Positions 10,184 to 20,249 are shown, counted from the first letter of the stretch. The stretch: DNA of 48,504 nucleotides from Bacteroidota bacterium (GCA_947476145.1 CANJPH010000015.1:1-48504), one strand, 5' to 3'. Notes: generated by a model not told the origin, from the sequence alone. A program made the numbers and translations.

Positions 10184-13100
10184 ATTTACCAAATATCCCA
10201 GTATACATTTTATGTAAGGTACTGAAGCAGGCTTCCATTCCTTGAATATCTTTTATAATTAAGATAAAGGTTTTACCAACTTGTTTAAAATGCGCATTAT
10301 TCATTGATGTATTAGTAAAGCCAAGTAGATCTTTAAAAGTATCGCTCTCAAAATAAGGAGAGTCGGGTCTATTAATAAAGAAACAACGCATGGTATCATC
10401 CTTTAAAGTCATCTTTTCAAAACCTAAGGATATGGCTAGTCTTCTGCACTGAATGGTAACGAACAAATCATTCACAGGTGCGGGCAATGGACCAAATCGG
10501 TCCATTAGCTCTACTTTCATTTGCTCCAATTCCATGTCATCTTCCGATTGGTCCAATCTAGTATATAAAGAAAGTCTTTCTCCAATATTTTCTACATAAC
10601 TATCCGGGATCATAATTTCCAAATCTGTGTCTATAGTACAATCCGAAACAAAATCGTCCTGCTTACTAATTTCTTCTTTAAATAATTCCTGAAAGTCGGT
10701 ACGTTTTAATTCTCTTACTGCTTCTGCTAAAATTTTCTGGTACATTTCAAAACCGATATCCGCCATAAATCCACTTTGCTCGCCCCCTAATAAATTACCT
10801 GCCCCTCTAATATCCAAGTCACGCATTGCAATTTGAAAACCGCTTCCTAATTCACTAAACTGTTCCAAAGTTTGTAAACGCTTTCGAGAGTCGTCTGGTA
10901 AAGTACTTATAGGCGGCGCCAATAGATAACAGAACGCTTTTCTATTGCTACGGCCTACCCTTCCTCTTAATTGATGCAAATCACTTAGTCCAAAATGATG
11001 CGCGTTATTTACAATAATAGTATTTACATTGGGTATATCCACTCCACTTTCTACAATATTGGTACAGACCAATACGTCATACCTTCTTTCAATAAAATCT
11101 AAAATCTTTTCTTCTAATTGGTGTCCTTCTAGTTGTCCATGTGCGAAGCCAATGCTTAAATCGGGACATAGTTTTTGAATCATTGCACACATCTCCGCCA
11201 AACCTTGCACCCTATTATGAATAAAGAAAACCTGTCCGCCTCTTTCGGTTTCATAATAAATACTTTCTCTAATTACGTCCTCATGAAATACCTGTACTTC
11301 GGTATGAATAGGCTGTCTGTTCGCAGGTGCGGTATTAATAATGCTTAAATCACGCGCGCCCATCAAACTAAAATGTAATGTTCTTGGAATAGGAGTAGCG
11401 GTAAGGGTTAAACAATCTACGGTAGTTCTTAATGTTTTTAATTTCTCCTTATGCCCAACACCAAATTTTTGTTCCTCGTCAATAATCATCAGTCCCAAAT
11501 CCTTAAAGGCTACTTCTTTACCCAATATGCCATGGGTACCCACTAAAATATCTATTTTCCCTTCTTTCACTTTTTCAATCGTTGCTTTTTTCTCTGCAGC
11601 AGATTTAAACCTATTCAAATAATCCACCGTTACTGGAAAATCTTTTAATCGCTCTTTGAATGTTTTATAATGTTGGAATGCCAATATGGTAGTAGGTACT
11701 AAAATGGCCACTTGTTTGCCGTCAATGGCCGCTTTAAATGCGGCACGAATGGCTACCTCCGTTTTACCAAATCCAACATCACCACAAACCAGTCTATCCA
11801 TGGGTGAAGGTTGTTCCATATCTTTTTTTACATCCGCAATCGCTTTGGCCTGATCAATCGTATCCTCATACATGAAGGATGCTTCTAATTCATGTATCAT
11901 ATAATTGTCTGGCGTAAAAGCAAAACCAGCCTGCGCTTTGCGATGCGCGTATAATTTAATTAGATCAAAGGCAATGGCTTTAACTTTTGCCTTAGTCTTA
12001 TCTTTTAATTTCACCCAAGCATCTGATCCTAGTTTATTCACTTTAGGAGGCGCGCCTTCCTTCCCCGTATATTTTGAAATTTTATGCAAAGAATTAATAT
12101 TCACATATAAAATATCACTGTCCTTATATATAATTCTTACCGCTTCCTGTGTATGTCCATTTACTTCAATCTTCTGTAAACCACTATACACGCCCACTCC
12201 GTGATCAATATGGGTTACATAATCACCCGGCTGTAAGTCACGCAATGTTCTTAATGTAATGGCCTTACTCTTACTGTACGCTTGTTTTACTTTGTATTTA
12301 TGATAACGTTGAAAAATTTGATGGTCTGTATAACAAACCATTTTATGATCATGATCTATAAATCCTTCGTGTATACTTTTTACAATGGGTATAAATTGAA
12401 TATCCGTTTTCAGATCGGTAAAAATAGCGTGTAGTCTTTCCAATTGTTTTGCTTGCTCTGCAAATAAATACAAAACATACCCTTGTTTATGGAAGTCCTG
12501 TAAATTGGTAATCAAGTATTGAAACTGTCTATTAAAAACAGGTTGCGCCTGTGTATTAAACGCTATTTTTTGAGTCGTTAGATGTGCGTGAAACCCCCAC
12601 TCAATAAGCGTATGCGAAGATAATGTAGACTCGGTAGCTAAAACAGTTTCAAAATCATCAATATGACTTTCCTTTTTAAGCGAATCATTTTCATCTGCCT
12701 TGTTCATTGCAGCATGATGTGTAATAAAAGTTTCTAAAGCTTCTTGTTGATCCAAGCCTTTTTGCCTTATAACATCCCAATCCTTTAACCAAACAATGGT
12801 ATCCTTATCTAAAAAGTCTAATAAAGGAATTTTCTCCGTATCCTCAAATTGCGTAGTGACGTTAGGAATAATATTTACTTGCAACAATTTTCTTTCACTT
12901 AGCTGCGAAGCGGGATCAAACAATCTAATACTATCCACTTCTTCCCCAAATAGCTCAATACGATAGGGCTTTTCATTACCAAAAGAATAAATATCTAAAA
13001 TGCCGCCTCTTAAAGCAAATTGTCCAGGCTCATATACAAAGTCGGTTCTTTCAAAACCATAATCCACCATTTGTTGCATGAGGCCATTCAAATTCAAGTT

Positions 13101-13571
13101 ATCATTGGTTTTTATTTGAATGATATTTTGCTGTAATGTCTTTGCCAATACCACTTTTTCAAAAAAAGCTTCGGGATAGGTAACAATGATTTTTTTATTT
13201 CCCCCCATTGAAATTTTTGTCAAGGCCTCGGTCCTTAACATCACATGGGAAGGATTTAAGGCACTAAAATTATGGGGCGATTTAAAAGAAGAAGGAAAAT
13301 AAAATAAGTCCAACGCCTCTGTTACACTTTCAATGGAGTTGAAAAAATAAGCCGATTCTTCCGCATTATTTAATACTACAATATGATTTAAGTGATTGGT
13401 ATTTGGATTGCTAAAAATAGATTGCAAAACAAAGGCAGCAGAGGAGCCATTTAAATTTTGTAAAAAAACCTGGAGTGGATTTTCTTTTCCAGTAGACATA
13501 GCTATCCTGTCCGCCAAATTATTTAGGAGGGGGGATTGCTCTAACCGCTCAAACAGAGATTGCTCATTCAT
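10182..13571 (-). CDS. mfd: Transcription-repair coupling factor Mfd
   Basis: 1129 residues, close to the usual length of about 1150. Mfd is a cytoplasmic DNA translocase that pushes stalled RNA polymerase off lesions and recruits UvrA. The N-terminal third is UvrB-like (FVYEPGQFALRGGILDIYSFG). The RNA polymerase-interaction (Tudor-like) domain follows, with GDYVTHIDHGVGVYSGL. Then come the RecG-like motor motifs: GDVGFGKTEVAIRA (Walker A, about residue 600), DEEQKFGVGHKEKL (about 695), TATPIPRTLHFSLMGARDLS, and the translocation segment RGRVGRSNRKAFCYLL. The C-terminal TRCF domain is present. A -7 element lies only 10 bases before the ATG, implying a very short or absent leader. Confidence 0.97.
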   Translation of the reverse strand: MNEQSLFERLEQSPLLNNLADRIAMSTGKENPLQVFLQNLNGSSAAFVLQSIFSNPNTNHLNHIVVLNNAEESAYFFNSIESVTEALDLFYFPSSFKSPHNFSALNPSHVMLRTEALTKISMGGNKKIIVTYPEAFFEKVVLAKTLQQNIIQIKTNDNLNLNGLMQQMVDYGFERTDFVYEPGQFALRGGILDIYSFGNEKPYRIELFGEEVDSIRLFDPASQLSERKLLQVNIIPNVTTQFEDTEKIPLLDFLDKDTIVWLKDWDVIRQKGLDQQEALETFITHHAAMNKADENDSLKKESHIDDFETVLATESTLSSHTLIEWGFHAHLTTQKIAFNTQAQPVFNRQFQYLITNLQDFHKQGYVLYLFAEQAKQLERLHAIFTDLKTDIQFIPIVKSIHEGFIDHDHKMVCYTDHQIFQRYHKYKVKQAYSKSKAITLRTLRDLQPGDYVTHIDHGVGVYSGLQKIEVNGHTQEAVRIIYKDSDILYVNINSLHKISKYTGKEGAPPKVNKLGSDAWVKLKDKTKAKVKAIAFDLIKLYAHRKAQAGFAFTPDNYMIHELEASFMYEDTIDQAKAIADVKKDMEQPSPMDRLVCGDVGFGKTEVAIRAAFKAAIDGKQVAILVPTTILAFQHYKTFKERLKDFPVTVDYLNRFKSAAEKKATIEKVKEGKIDILVGTHGILGKEVAFKDLGLMIIDEEQKFGVGHKEKLKTLRTTVDCLTLTATPIPRTLHFSLMGARDLSIINTAPANRQPIHTEVQVFHEDVIRESIYYETERGGQVFFIHNRVQGLAEMCAMIQKLCPDLSIGFAHGQLEGHQLEEKILDFIERRYDVLVCTNIVESGVDIPNVNTIIVNNAHHFGLSDLHQLRGRVGRSNRKAFCYLLAPPISTLPDDSRKRLQTLEQFSELGSGFQIAMRDLDIRGAGNLLGGEQSGFMADIGFEMYQKILAEAVRELKRTDFQELFKEEISKQDDFVSDCTIDTDLEIMIPDSYVENIGERLSLYTRLDQSEDDMELEQMKVELMDRFGPLPAPVNDLFVTIQCRRLAISLGFEKMTLKDDTMRCFFINRPDSPYFESDTFKDLLGFTNTSMNNAHFKQVGKTFILIIKDIQGMEACFSTLHKMYTGIFGK

Positions 13572-13581
13572 ACCTACTCCG

Positions 13582-13589
13582 CAAAGATA
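13582..13589 (-). promoter_or_regulatory. -7 element (TATCTTTG) for mfd
   Basis: Reads TATCTTTG on the minus strand, an exact TAnnTTTG match whose last base is 11 nucleotides before the first base of the mfd ATG. Transcription would start within about six bases of the start codon. Confidence 0.6.
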
Positions 13590-13607
13590 CCAATCCTAGG
13601 GTTTACT

Positions 13608-14069
13608 TTATTGAATATTTGTACTGCCTCGTACAATGATTTCTAATTGTGTGGGTACATTTTCCTTGATTTCAAACAAGGCCGTCCATTCAGAACCCGA
13701 AAAATAGGGTATGTATTTAGCATTTTCATACTGCACAAAAACACTATAAATACCTGGTTTTAATTGCGCATTAAAACTTCCCTTGGCATTTGATTGTATC
13801 GTGGCTATTAAATCCCCGTTAATTCGACTACAAAAATGTCCATTTAAACTATCCAACTGCTTTATGCTGGTTGCCCTATAAATATATAAATTAGTTGCTA
13901 AAGGAGTGCCCATAGCACTAGGCCTATCCGACATGGGCATACTATTGTACTTTTGTTCAAGCAGTACGCCTTGAAAATTGAAATTTTCTTTAACTATTTT
14001 TTGACTTCTACAAGCCATAAAAGCGAGAAAGACAAGCCCAATGAGTAAATAGTTTAGCTTTTTATGCAT
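13608..14069 (-). CDS. Small lipoprotein with carboxypeptidase-regulatory-like fold
   Basis: 153 residues. A hydrophobic stretch (residues 5-18) ends in LAFMAC, a good lipobox with Cys20, so the protein is probably anchored in a membrane facing the periplasm or cell surface. The mature part contains DLIATIQSNAKGSFNAQLKP followed by GIYSVFVQYENAKYI, which resembles the beta-sandwich of carboxypeptidase-regulatory-like domains common in Bacteroidota surface proteins. I do not recognise a specific family and assign no function. It lies upstream of mfd on the same strand (36-bp gap) and diverges from the secreted protease gene across 93 bp. mfd has its own promoter, so an operon with mfd is unlikely. 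Confidence 0.78.
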   Translation of the reverse strand: MHKKLNYLLIGLVFLAFMACRSQKIVKENFNFQGVLLEQKYNSMPMSDRPSAMGTPLATNLYIYRATSIKQLDSLNGHFCSRINGDLIATIQSNAKGSFNAQLKPGIYSVFVQYENAKYIPYFSGSEWTALFEIKENVPTQLEIIVRGSTNIQ

Positions 14070-14162
14070 AGTCTAAATTAATCAAAAAAACGCTAAATAG
14101 TTTCAAGAAATCATTGTATTTTTAAAGTACATAATTGTCATATATAATCACAACAATTCCAC

Positions 14163-17100
14163 ATGCGTAAATTTTTATTTTTATTCATAATTAGTACTTC
14201 CCTTTTTTCATCCACTCATGCACAAATTGGAACGCAGAAAGATGTATTAACCAATACCGCTAAATCACTTGAAGTTGAATCAAGGTCAAATTTTAGTGAA
14301 GCCATTATTAAATCAAAGCTAAAAGGTTGGCCCCTAGAATATAAATCAAAGGATAATCAAACTTCAAGCTTAATTGGTATTGACAAATTTGGACTACCCA
14401 TTTACCTTACCACCTATGCCGATCCTGTACAAGCCATTACAGTGAACACGCATCAAGTTTGGCAGGGCGGCAGTACCGGATTTAATTTAAGTGGATCAAG
14501 TGATAGTATTACAAATCGGATTGGTGTTTGGGATGAATCTTCTCCACGTTTAACACATAATGAATTTACAGGACGTCTTGTATTAAAAGACAATGCGAGC
14601 AAAACAGTAGATCATCCAACACACGTTGCAGGTATCATCATGTCAAAAGGGGTAAATCCACTTGCAAAAGGGATGTCCTATGGAATAAAAGGTGCGTATG
14701 CATATGATTGGAACAATGACGTTTCCGAAATGGCAACTGCTGCAGCAAATGGCTTGCTCATTTCTAACCACTCCTACGGAACCGTGAGTGGATGGGATTA
14801 TAACAAGGATTCATCTAGATGGGAATTTGGTGGAAAATGGAATGAAAAAGAAGATTTAAAATTTGGATTGTATAACCAAACTGCACAAACCTATGACTCC
14901 ATCTCTTATAATGCGCCTTATTATTTGATTGTAAAATCCGCAGGAAATAACCGAAGTAATAATGGTCCGGCAGTAGGTCAACCTTATTGGCGCAGAGATG
15001 AAAGTGGAAAATTATACAATGCAGGAAACCGACCTGACAGCCTAAGTAGTAATAATGGTTACGATATTTTACCAACAGATGCCAATGCTAAAAATATTTT
15101 GACCGTTGGTGCCATTGGCCCCATCAGTGCAGGTTATTTAAAACCCTTAGATGCCTCCATCACATCATTTAGTTCATGGGGACCTACCGATGATGGAAGA
15201 ATCAAGCCCGATATTGTTACCGATGGTCTTTCTGTGTATTCAACAATTAGTTCAACAGACTCTACTTATGCCTACTTAAGTGGGACTTCCATGGCTGCTC
15301 CAGGTGCGGCGGGATCCCTATTGTTATTACAAGAGCTGAGTCAAAAAGCAAGTCCGAATAAATTTATAAAATCTGCCACAGTGAAAGCATTAGCCATTCA
15401 CACTGCCAACGAAGCAGGCATCGCAAATGGACCAGATTATAGATATGGATGGGGGGTATTAAATACTGCAGAAGCTGCGAACGTATTGAACAACGCTTTA
15501 ACTAGTAATAATAATAGTACAAGTGTTGATTTAGTATATGAAAATATTTTATCCAATGGCCAAACTGCAAATTTTTCAGTAACTGCCTCAGGAGCGAAGC
15601 CATTAAAAGCAACCATTGTTTGGACCGATATTAAAGGAAATGTTTCAAGCACACTAAACGATACAGTGCGTCGCTTAGTGAATGACTTAGATTTAGTCAT
15701 TAAAAAAGGAACCACTAATTTTTATCCTTGGACTTTAAATAGAGCCATCCCAGATAATGCTGCGGTTAGAGCAATCAATAACGTTGATAATGTAGAAAAA
15801 GTAGAACTAGACTCTACCTTGGTGGGTAACGCTTATACTATTTCTGTAAATCATAAAGGAACCTTAGAAAGAGGACAACAATATTACTCGCTTATTATTA
15901 GTGGTGCAGGCGGTGCGGCATATTGTGCATCTACTGCATCTTCTAGTGCAGGTACAAAGATGGATAGTGTTAGCTTAAATAATATTCAATTTAGTAATAC
16001 AACCACTAATCAATATATTGACAATTCAAAATTCTTTGTACAGGGGGAGCCGAGTGGAACCCTTCCTGTGTTTATTAAATTAAATAGTGTAGATGCTACA
16101 AATAATAGCAGGTTTGTTAAAGTATTTATTGACTACAATAATAACGGCCTATTTGAAACAACCGAAACTGCACTAACCAGTGCCGCTGTTACAAATGGTA
16201 ATTACACCGCAAACATCACCCTTCCTACAACTTTAACGGTAGGTAAATTAATGAAGCTTAGGATTGTTGCTATGGAAACGAATAGTAGCAGTAATGTAAA
16301 TGCTTGTGACACCTACACAATTGGTGAAACGCAGGATTATACCTTAAAGGTAGTGAGCGCTTCCAATGACGTTCAAGTGAGTGAAATAATAAGCCCAGCA
16401 GCTGGTGTATGTAAAAGAAATGCACAGTATGTGTCGGTTAAAGTGGTGAATAATGGTAGCTCCAATCAAAGCAATATCCCTTTGAATTTATTAATTAAGA
16501 AAGGAAATACTACTGTTTTAAACATCAATGAAACCTTTAAAGGCAGACTTAATGGTTTGGAAAATATGAATTATACTTTCCAAACACCTTTTGCTGTTGA
16601 AGCCAATACTGCTTATACAATTACAGCAACTGCTAGCATATCCAATGATCAACAACCTGATAATAATTCAGTATCCTCCAGCATTGTGAGTGCATACGCT
16701 ATTACACCACCAATGGGTACGGCAGTGAATTGCAACAACTCCCTAAGACTGAATGTAAATTCCCCAATAGCTGGAACCAACTACTACTGGTATGATACTA
16801 GTGCTTTATATAATCCTATCGCAATTGGTACCAATACAAGTGCGCCAAACACGGGTAGTAAATTTTATTTAACTACAGGATACCAATCGGTGATGCCTCC
16901 ATTTACCAATACCAGTTTAACAGGCGGGGGAAGCTATAATAGCTTTAGCGGCAACTATATGAAATTGAATGCAACAGGAGCCATTACTTTAGAAACTACA
17001 AAATTATATTCCGCTTATCCAGGAAAAGTTGATTTTATTTTAGGGACCTTAGGCACTGTAAATACAGACGGTAGTTTTACCTATTATCCTATTCAAACTG

Positions 17101-17933
17101 TTTCCTTGAATATACCAGCAAGTAGCCCAAGCCTCGCTGTGGGTGCTTCCCCTTTCGTAGCGGGTGATACCGGCAGGATTTATACATTAAATTTAAAAAT
17201 ACCTCAAGCTGGAGATTACATTATTATTTCAAAATGTGATAGTGCTACTTTATTTAGAAATAATGGAGCACCAGACCCTACTTATCCAGTAGGTCCTAAC
17301 AGAATAGTTAGTTTTACAGGGAATAGTGTTGCAACCGCTTCAGGAAATTTCCAAAATTATTTTTATTTCTTCTACAATACACAAGTAAGCTCGGCAGATT
17401 GTATGAGTACCCCAACATTGATAAATGTAACCAGTAACAATAAACCTACGATTACACAAAAAGGGGATAGTATTTTTAGCTCTTTAGCAACTTCCTATCA
17501 ATGGTATTTAAATGATTCACTGATTACCGGTGCTACCAAACAATCGTTAAAGCCTACAAGAAATGCAATGTACAAAGTGGCAACGATTGCAGGGGATTGT
17601 GAAAACATATCGGATAATAAACTAATTTTGGTGACAGATGTTGCAGAAGCGAGTGCAAAAGAAATTAGTCTTAAAATAACTTCCAACGATTATGTTGAGA
17701 ATTTAATTAGAGGCAACACCTTTTATATTCAATTTAGTAATATCCAATCGCAGGGAATTAATTTAGAAATAATAAATTCAACCGGCGGAAAGGTTTTCCA
17801 AAAAGGAAATCTTGTCAATCAAAGAACTCCGCAACAAGTCACTATTGGAAGTTTAAGCTCTGGCATTTACTTTGTCAAGATTTACGCGAACAAAAAGGTG
17901 TATATACAAAGGGTTTTTATTACGAATAACTAA
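14163..17933 (+). CDS. Secreted subtilisin-like (S8) protease with GEVED and type IX sorting domains
   Basis: 1256 residues. A signal peptide (MRKFLFLFIISTSLFSSTHA, cleavage near residue 20) is followed by a propeptide-like region. The S8 catalytic domain has Asp124 (GVWDESS), His151 (DHPTHVAG), oxyanion Asn262 (KSAGNNR) and Ser376 (SGTSMAAPGAAG). Then comes a beta-sandwich (about 440-590), a GEVED-type domain near 605-735 (FIDYNNNGLFE, then GETQDYTLKVV), a CARDB-like repeat (about 740-850), further Ig-like segments, and a T9SS type A sorting domain in the last 80 residues ending GSLSSGIYFVKIYANKKVYI and a basic tail. Such proteins cross the outer membrane by type IX secretion and are attached to the surface or released. 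A role in extracellular protein degradation is inferred. Confidence 0.94.
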   Translation: MRKFLFLFIISTSLFSSTHAQIGTQKDVLTNTAKSLEVESRSNFSEAIIKSKLKGWPLEYKSKDNQTSSLIGIDKFGLPIYLTTYADPVQAITVNTHQVWQGGSTGFNLSGSSDSITNRIGVWDESSPRLTHNEFTGRLVLKDNASKTVDHPTHVAGIIMSKGVNPLAKGMSYGIKGAYAYDWNNDVSEMATAAANGLLISNHSYGTVSGWDYNKDSSRWEFGGKWNEKEDLKFGLYNQTAQTYDSISYNAPYYLIVKSAGNNRSNNGPAVGQPYWRRDESGKLYNAGNRPDSLSSNNGYDILPTDANAKNILTVGAIGPISAGYLKPLDASITSFSSWGPTDDGRIKPDIVTDGLSVYSTISSTDSTYAYLSGTSMAAPGAAGSLLLLQELSQKASPNKFIKSATVKALAIHTANEAGIANGPDYRYGWGVLNTAEAANVLNNALTSNNNSTSVDLVYENILSNGQTANFSVTASGAKPLKATIVWTDIKGNVSSTLNDTVRRLVNDLDLVIKKGTTNFYPWTLNRAIPDNAAVRAINNVDNVEKVELDSTLVGNAYTISVNHKGTLERGQQYYSLIISGAGGAAYCASTASSSAGTKMDSVSLNNIQFSNTTTNQYIDNSKFFVQGEPSGTLPVFIKLNSVDATNNSRFVKVFIDYNNNGLFETTETALTSAAVTNGNYTANITLPTTLTVGKLMKLRIVAMETNSSSNVNACDTYTIGETQDYTLKVVSASNDVQVSEIISPAAGVCKRNAQYVSVKVVNNGSSNQSNIPLNLLIKKGNTTVLNINETFKGRLNGLENMNYTFQTPFAVEANTAYTITATASISNDQQPDNNSVSSSIVSAYAITPPMGTAVNCNNSLRLNVNSPIAGTNYYWYDTSALYNPIAIGTNTSAPNTGSKFYLTTGYQSVMPPFTNTSLTGGGSYNSFSGNYMKLNATGAITLETTKLYSAYPGKVDFILGTLGTVNTDGSFTYYPIQTVSLNIPASSPSLAVGASPFVAGDTGRIYTLNLKIPQAGDYIIISKCDSATLFRNNGAPDPTYPVGPNRIVSFTGNSVATASGNFQNYFYFFYNTQVSSADCMSTPTLINVTSNNKPTITQKGDSIFSSLATSYQWYLNDSLITGATKQSLKPTRNAMYKVATIAGDCENISDNKLILVTDVAEASAKEISLKITSNDYVENLIRGNTFYIQFSNIQSQGINLEIINSTGGKVFQKGNLVNQRTPQQVTIGSLSSGIYFVKIYANKKVYIQRVFITNN

Positions 17934-17944
17934 AAAGCAGAAAA

Positions 17945-18673
17945 ATGGCACTAGAATGGGTAGAAAGCGTTATTACCAAAATTGAAAATGAAACTCCAAA
18001 CACAAAAAAGTTTTATTTTGAAATTCCAAGTCTTGAAAAATTTGATTTTATCCCAGGACAGTTTGTGACATTGGATTTACCCATACACGAACAGAAAAAT
18101 AAAAGATGGAGAAGCTATTCCATTGCTTCTGCACCGAGTGGTAGTAATACTTTTGAATTAGTCATTGTACATTTAGAAGGTGGACTTGGAACTACGCATT
18201 TATTTAATGAAGTAAGTGTGGGATCTAAAATTACTTTGAGAGGTCCGCAAGGTGTCTTTACACTTCCTAAAAACTTTGATAACGATATTTACTTTATTTG
18301 CACTGGAACCGGTATTGCGCCATTTAGATCCATGATTAACCATATACATGAACATAAAATTGCGCACAATAATATTCATTTAATATTTGGATGCAGAAAA
18401 TTTGAAGATGGATTATACATTGATGAATTAAAGGAATTAGAAAGCAAAGAACCGGGCTTTCATTTTCACCCTTGCTATTCAAGAGAAGCCGAGGTACCCG
18501 CAGGATCACATATAGGATACGTACACCCTGTTTACCAAGAATTATTAAAAGAGAACAAAGAAACTGCACATGTTTGGCTATGTGGTTGGAAAGCCATGAT
18601 TGACGACGCGCGCAAAAACATGACCGAATTAGGCTTGGATAAAAAACAAGTGCATTTCGAATCCTTTGGTTAA
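17945..18673 (+). CDS. Ferredoxin-NADP+ reductase-like flavoprotein
   Basis: 242 residues. The FAD-binding barrel carries RSYSIAS (about 56-62), and the NAD(P)-binding domain carries CTGTGIAPFRSM (about 118-129) and the late VWLCGWKAMIDDARKNM. This is the FNR superfamily fold with no plant-type 2Fe-2S domain and no signal peptide, so it is a soluble cytoplasmic enzyme. It probably moves electrons between NADPH and a ferredoxin or flavodoxin (Fpr-like). The partner is not in the window. It starts only 11 bp after the protease stop and shares its strand, yet the two products work in different compartments, so the pairing is probably positional. A strong terminator follows. Confidence 0.9.
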   Translation: MALEWVESVITKIENETPNTKKFYFEIPSLEKFDFIPGQFVTLDLPIHEQKNKRWRSYSIASAPSGSNTFELVIVHLEGGLGTTHLFNEVSVGSKITLRGPQGVFTLPKNFDNDIYFICTGTGIAPFRSMINHIHEHKIAHNNIHLIFGCRKFEDGLYIDELKELESKEPGFHFHPCYSREAEVPAGSHIGYVHPVYQELLKENKETAHVWLCGWKAMIDDARKNMTELGLDKKQVHFESFG

Positions 18674-18698
18674 ATCAGAAGACGCGAATGCGTCTGAT
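18674..18698 (+). other. Hairpin just after the flavoprotein stop
   Basis: AGACGC-GAAT-GCGTCT, extended outside by ATCAG/CTGAT with a small bulge. No T-run follows. It lies 20 bases before the main terminator and may protect the 3' end. Confidence 0.45.
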
Positions 18699-18719
18699 GA
18701 AAGCGGAAATACTTTCTTA

Positions 18720-18750
18720 AAAAATGCCTCGATTAGTTCGAGGCATTTTT
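18720..18750. terminator. Bidirectional terminator between the flavoprotein and glyS
   Basis: A perfect 13-bp stem AAAAATGCCTCGA / TCGAGGCATTTTT with a 5-base loop. A- and T-runs on the two sides suit both converging genes. Confidence 0.92.
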
Positions 18751-18771
18751 ATTATGTAAACTATTCTAAAA

Positions 18772-20223
18772 TTAATTATTAATCGCTTCCTGCACTAAAG
18801 CTTTTACCTGACTCATTGGGATACGCTCCTGGGTCATAGCATCACGATGACGAATGGTTACGGTACCGTCTTCTTTGGTTTGATGGTCAATGGTTACGCA
18901 GAAAGGAGTTCCAATGGCATCCTGACGACGATATCTTTTACCAATCGCATCCTTCTCTTCATAAAAACAATGAAATGACTTTTTACATTCATCCATTAAT
19001 TCCTTCGCTAATTCAGGTAAGCCATCTTTTTTAGTTAATGGCAGGATGGCCAATTTATTGGGCGCAATGCGGGCAGGTAAATGTAAAACAACACGCATAT
19101 CGGTAGTTCCATCCTCTTTATGAATCGTTTCCTCTTCGTAAGCGTGAGATAAGATAAGCAAGAACATTCTATCCAATCCAACGGAAGTTTCAATTACATA
19201 AGGGATATAATGCTGATTAATTTCGGTATCAAAATATTGCATTTTCTTTTTAGAAAATTCCTGATGACGACTTAAATCAAAATCAGTTCTTGAGTGTATG
19301 CCTTCCACTTCCTTAAAACCAAACGGGAATTCATATTCAATGTCTAAAGCAGCATCAGCATAGTGCGCTAACTTAACATGGTCATGAAAACGGTATTTAT
19401 TAGGGGCAATGCCCAAACTTAAATGCCATTTCATACGCTCATTCTTCCAATGTTCATACCATTCTTTTTGTGTTCCCGGCTTAATGAAAAATTGCATTTC
19501 CATTTGCTCAAATTCACGCATTCTAAATATAAATTGACGGGCTACAATCTCGTTTCTAAAAGCTTTACCGGTTTGTGCAATGCCAAAAGGAATTTTCATC
19601 CTTGCAGTTTTTTGTACATTCAGGAAGTTTACGAAAATGCCCTGTGCTGTTTCGGGTCTTAAGTAAATAGTACTTGCTTCATCGGTTACCGAACCTAGTT
19701 CGGTAGAGAACATTAAATTAAATTGACGAATCTCGGTCCAATTGCCTGTGCCACTTACACTACAATGAATTTTATGATCGTCAATCAGTTTCTTTAAACC
19801 AACATAATCATCGTTTGCCAACAAAGCATCCATGTCTGCAATTAATTTATCGGCAGCCGCTTGGTCTCCGTTCTGAATTAATTTATCGGCATGTCCTTCG
19901 ATTAAATGATCTACACGATATCTTTTTTTACTATCCTTGTTATCAATTAAAGGATCACTAAAACTATCTACGTGTCCGCTTGCTTTCCAGGTAGTAGGAT
20001 GCATGAAAATTGCCGTATCAACGCCCACAATATTTTCATTCATTTGTGTCATGGAATTCCACCAGTAATCACGAATGTTTTTCTTTAATTGAGCGCCATA
20101 AGGACCATAATCATAAACGGCACTTAATCCATCATATATTTCACTGCTAGGGAACACAAAACCATATTCTTTCGCATGCGATATAATTGCTTGTAATGTA
20201 TTATCTGTTGGGGTCTTACTCAT
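18772..20223 (-). CDS. glyS: Glycyl-tRNA synthetase, dimeric class II type
   Basis: 483 residues from the ATG at 20223 (MSKTPTD). The type is the single-chain alpha2 enzyme, not the alpha2beta2 form. Class II motif 2 is FRNEIVARQFIFRMREFEQME and motif 3 is ETSVGLDRMFLLIL. The N-terminus has the glycine-specific YGFVFPSSEIYDG. The anticodon-binding domain starts near RIAPNKLAILPL. An in-frame TTG nine bases upstream (20232) is rejected as start because it lies inside the -7 element TATCTTTG at 20230-20237; the ATG sits about where transcription should begin. The gene follows the MazG-like gene by 26 bp and can also be read from that operon. Confidence 0.95.
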   Translation of the reverse strand: MSKTPTDNTLQAIISHAKEYGFVFPSSEIYDGLSAVYDYGPYGAQLKKNIRDYWWNSMTQMNENIVGVDTAIFMHPTTWKASGHVDSFSDPLIDNKDSKKRYRVDHLIEGHADKLIQNGDQAAADKLIADMDALLANDDYVGLKKLIDDHKIHCSVSGTGNWTEIRQFNLMFSTELGSVTDEASTIYLRPETAQGIFVNFLNVQKTARMKIPFGIAQTGKAFRNEIVARQFIFRMREFEQMEMQFFIKPGTQKEWYEHWKNERMKWHLSLGIAPNKYRFHDHVKLAHYADAALDIEYEFPFGFKEVEGIHSRTDFDLSRHQEFSKKKMQYFDTEINQHYIPYVIETSVGLDRMFLLILSHAYEEETIHKEDGTTDMRVVLHLPARIAPNKLAILPLTKKDGLPELAKELMDECKKSFHCFYEEKDAIGKRYRRQDAIGTPFCVTIDHQTKEDGTVTIRHRDAMTQERIPMSQVKALVQEAINN

Positions 20224-20229
20224 AGTTGG

Positions 20230-20237
20230 CAAAGATA
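20230..20237 (-). promoter_or_regulatory. -7 element (TATCTTTG) for glyS, abutting the start codon
   Basis: Exact TAnnTTTG match on the minus strand whose last base is 7 nucleotides before the first base of the glyS ATG. With the usual Bacteroidota distance from this element to the transcription start, the mRNA would begin at or within a few bases of the ATG. Confidence 0.6.
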
Positions 20238-20249
20238 AGGAGGAATCAA

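Noticed and set aside
20224..20232. TTG start giving GlyS the extra residues MPT
   Set aside because: The TTG overlaps the -7 promoter element, so it would not be in the mRNA from that promoter; ATG at 20223 fits better.
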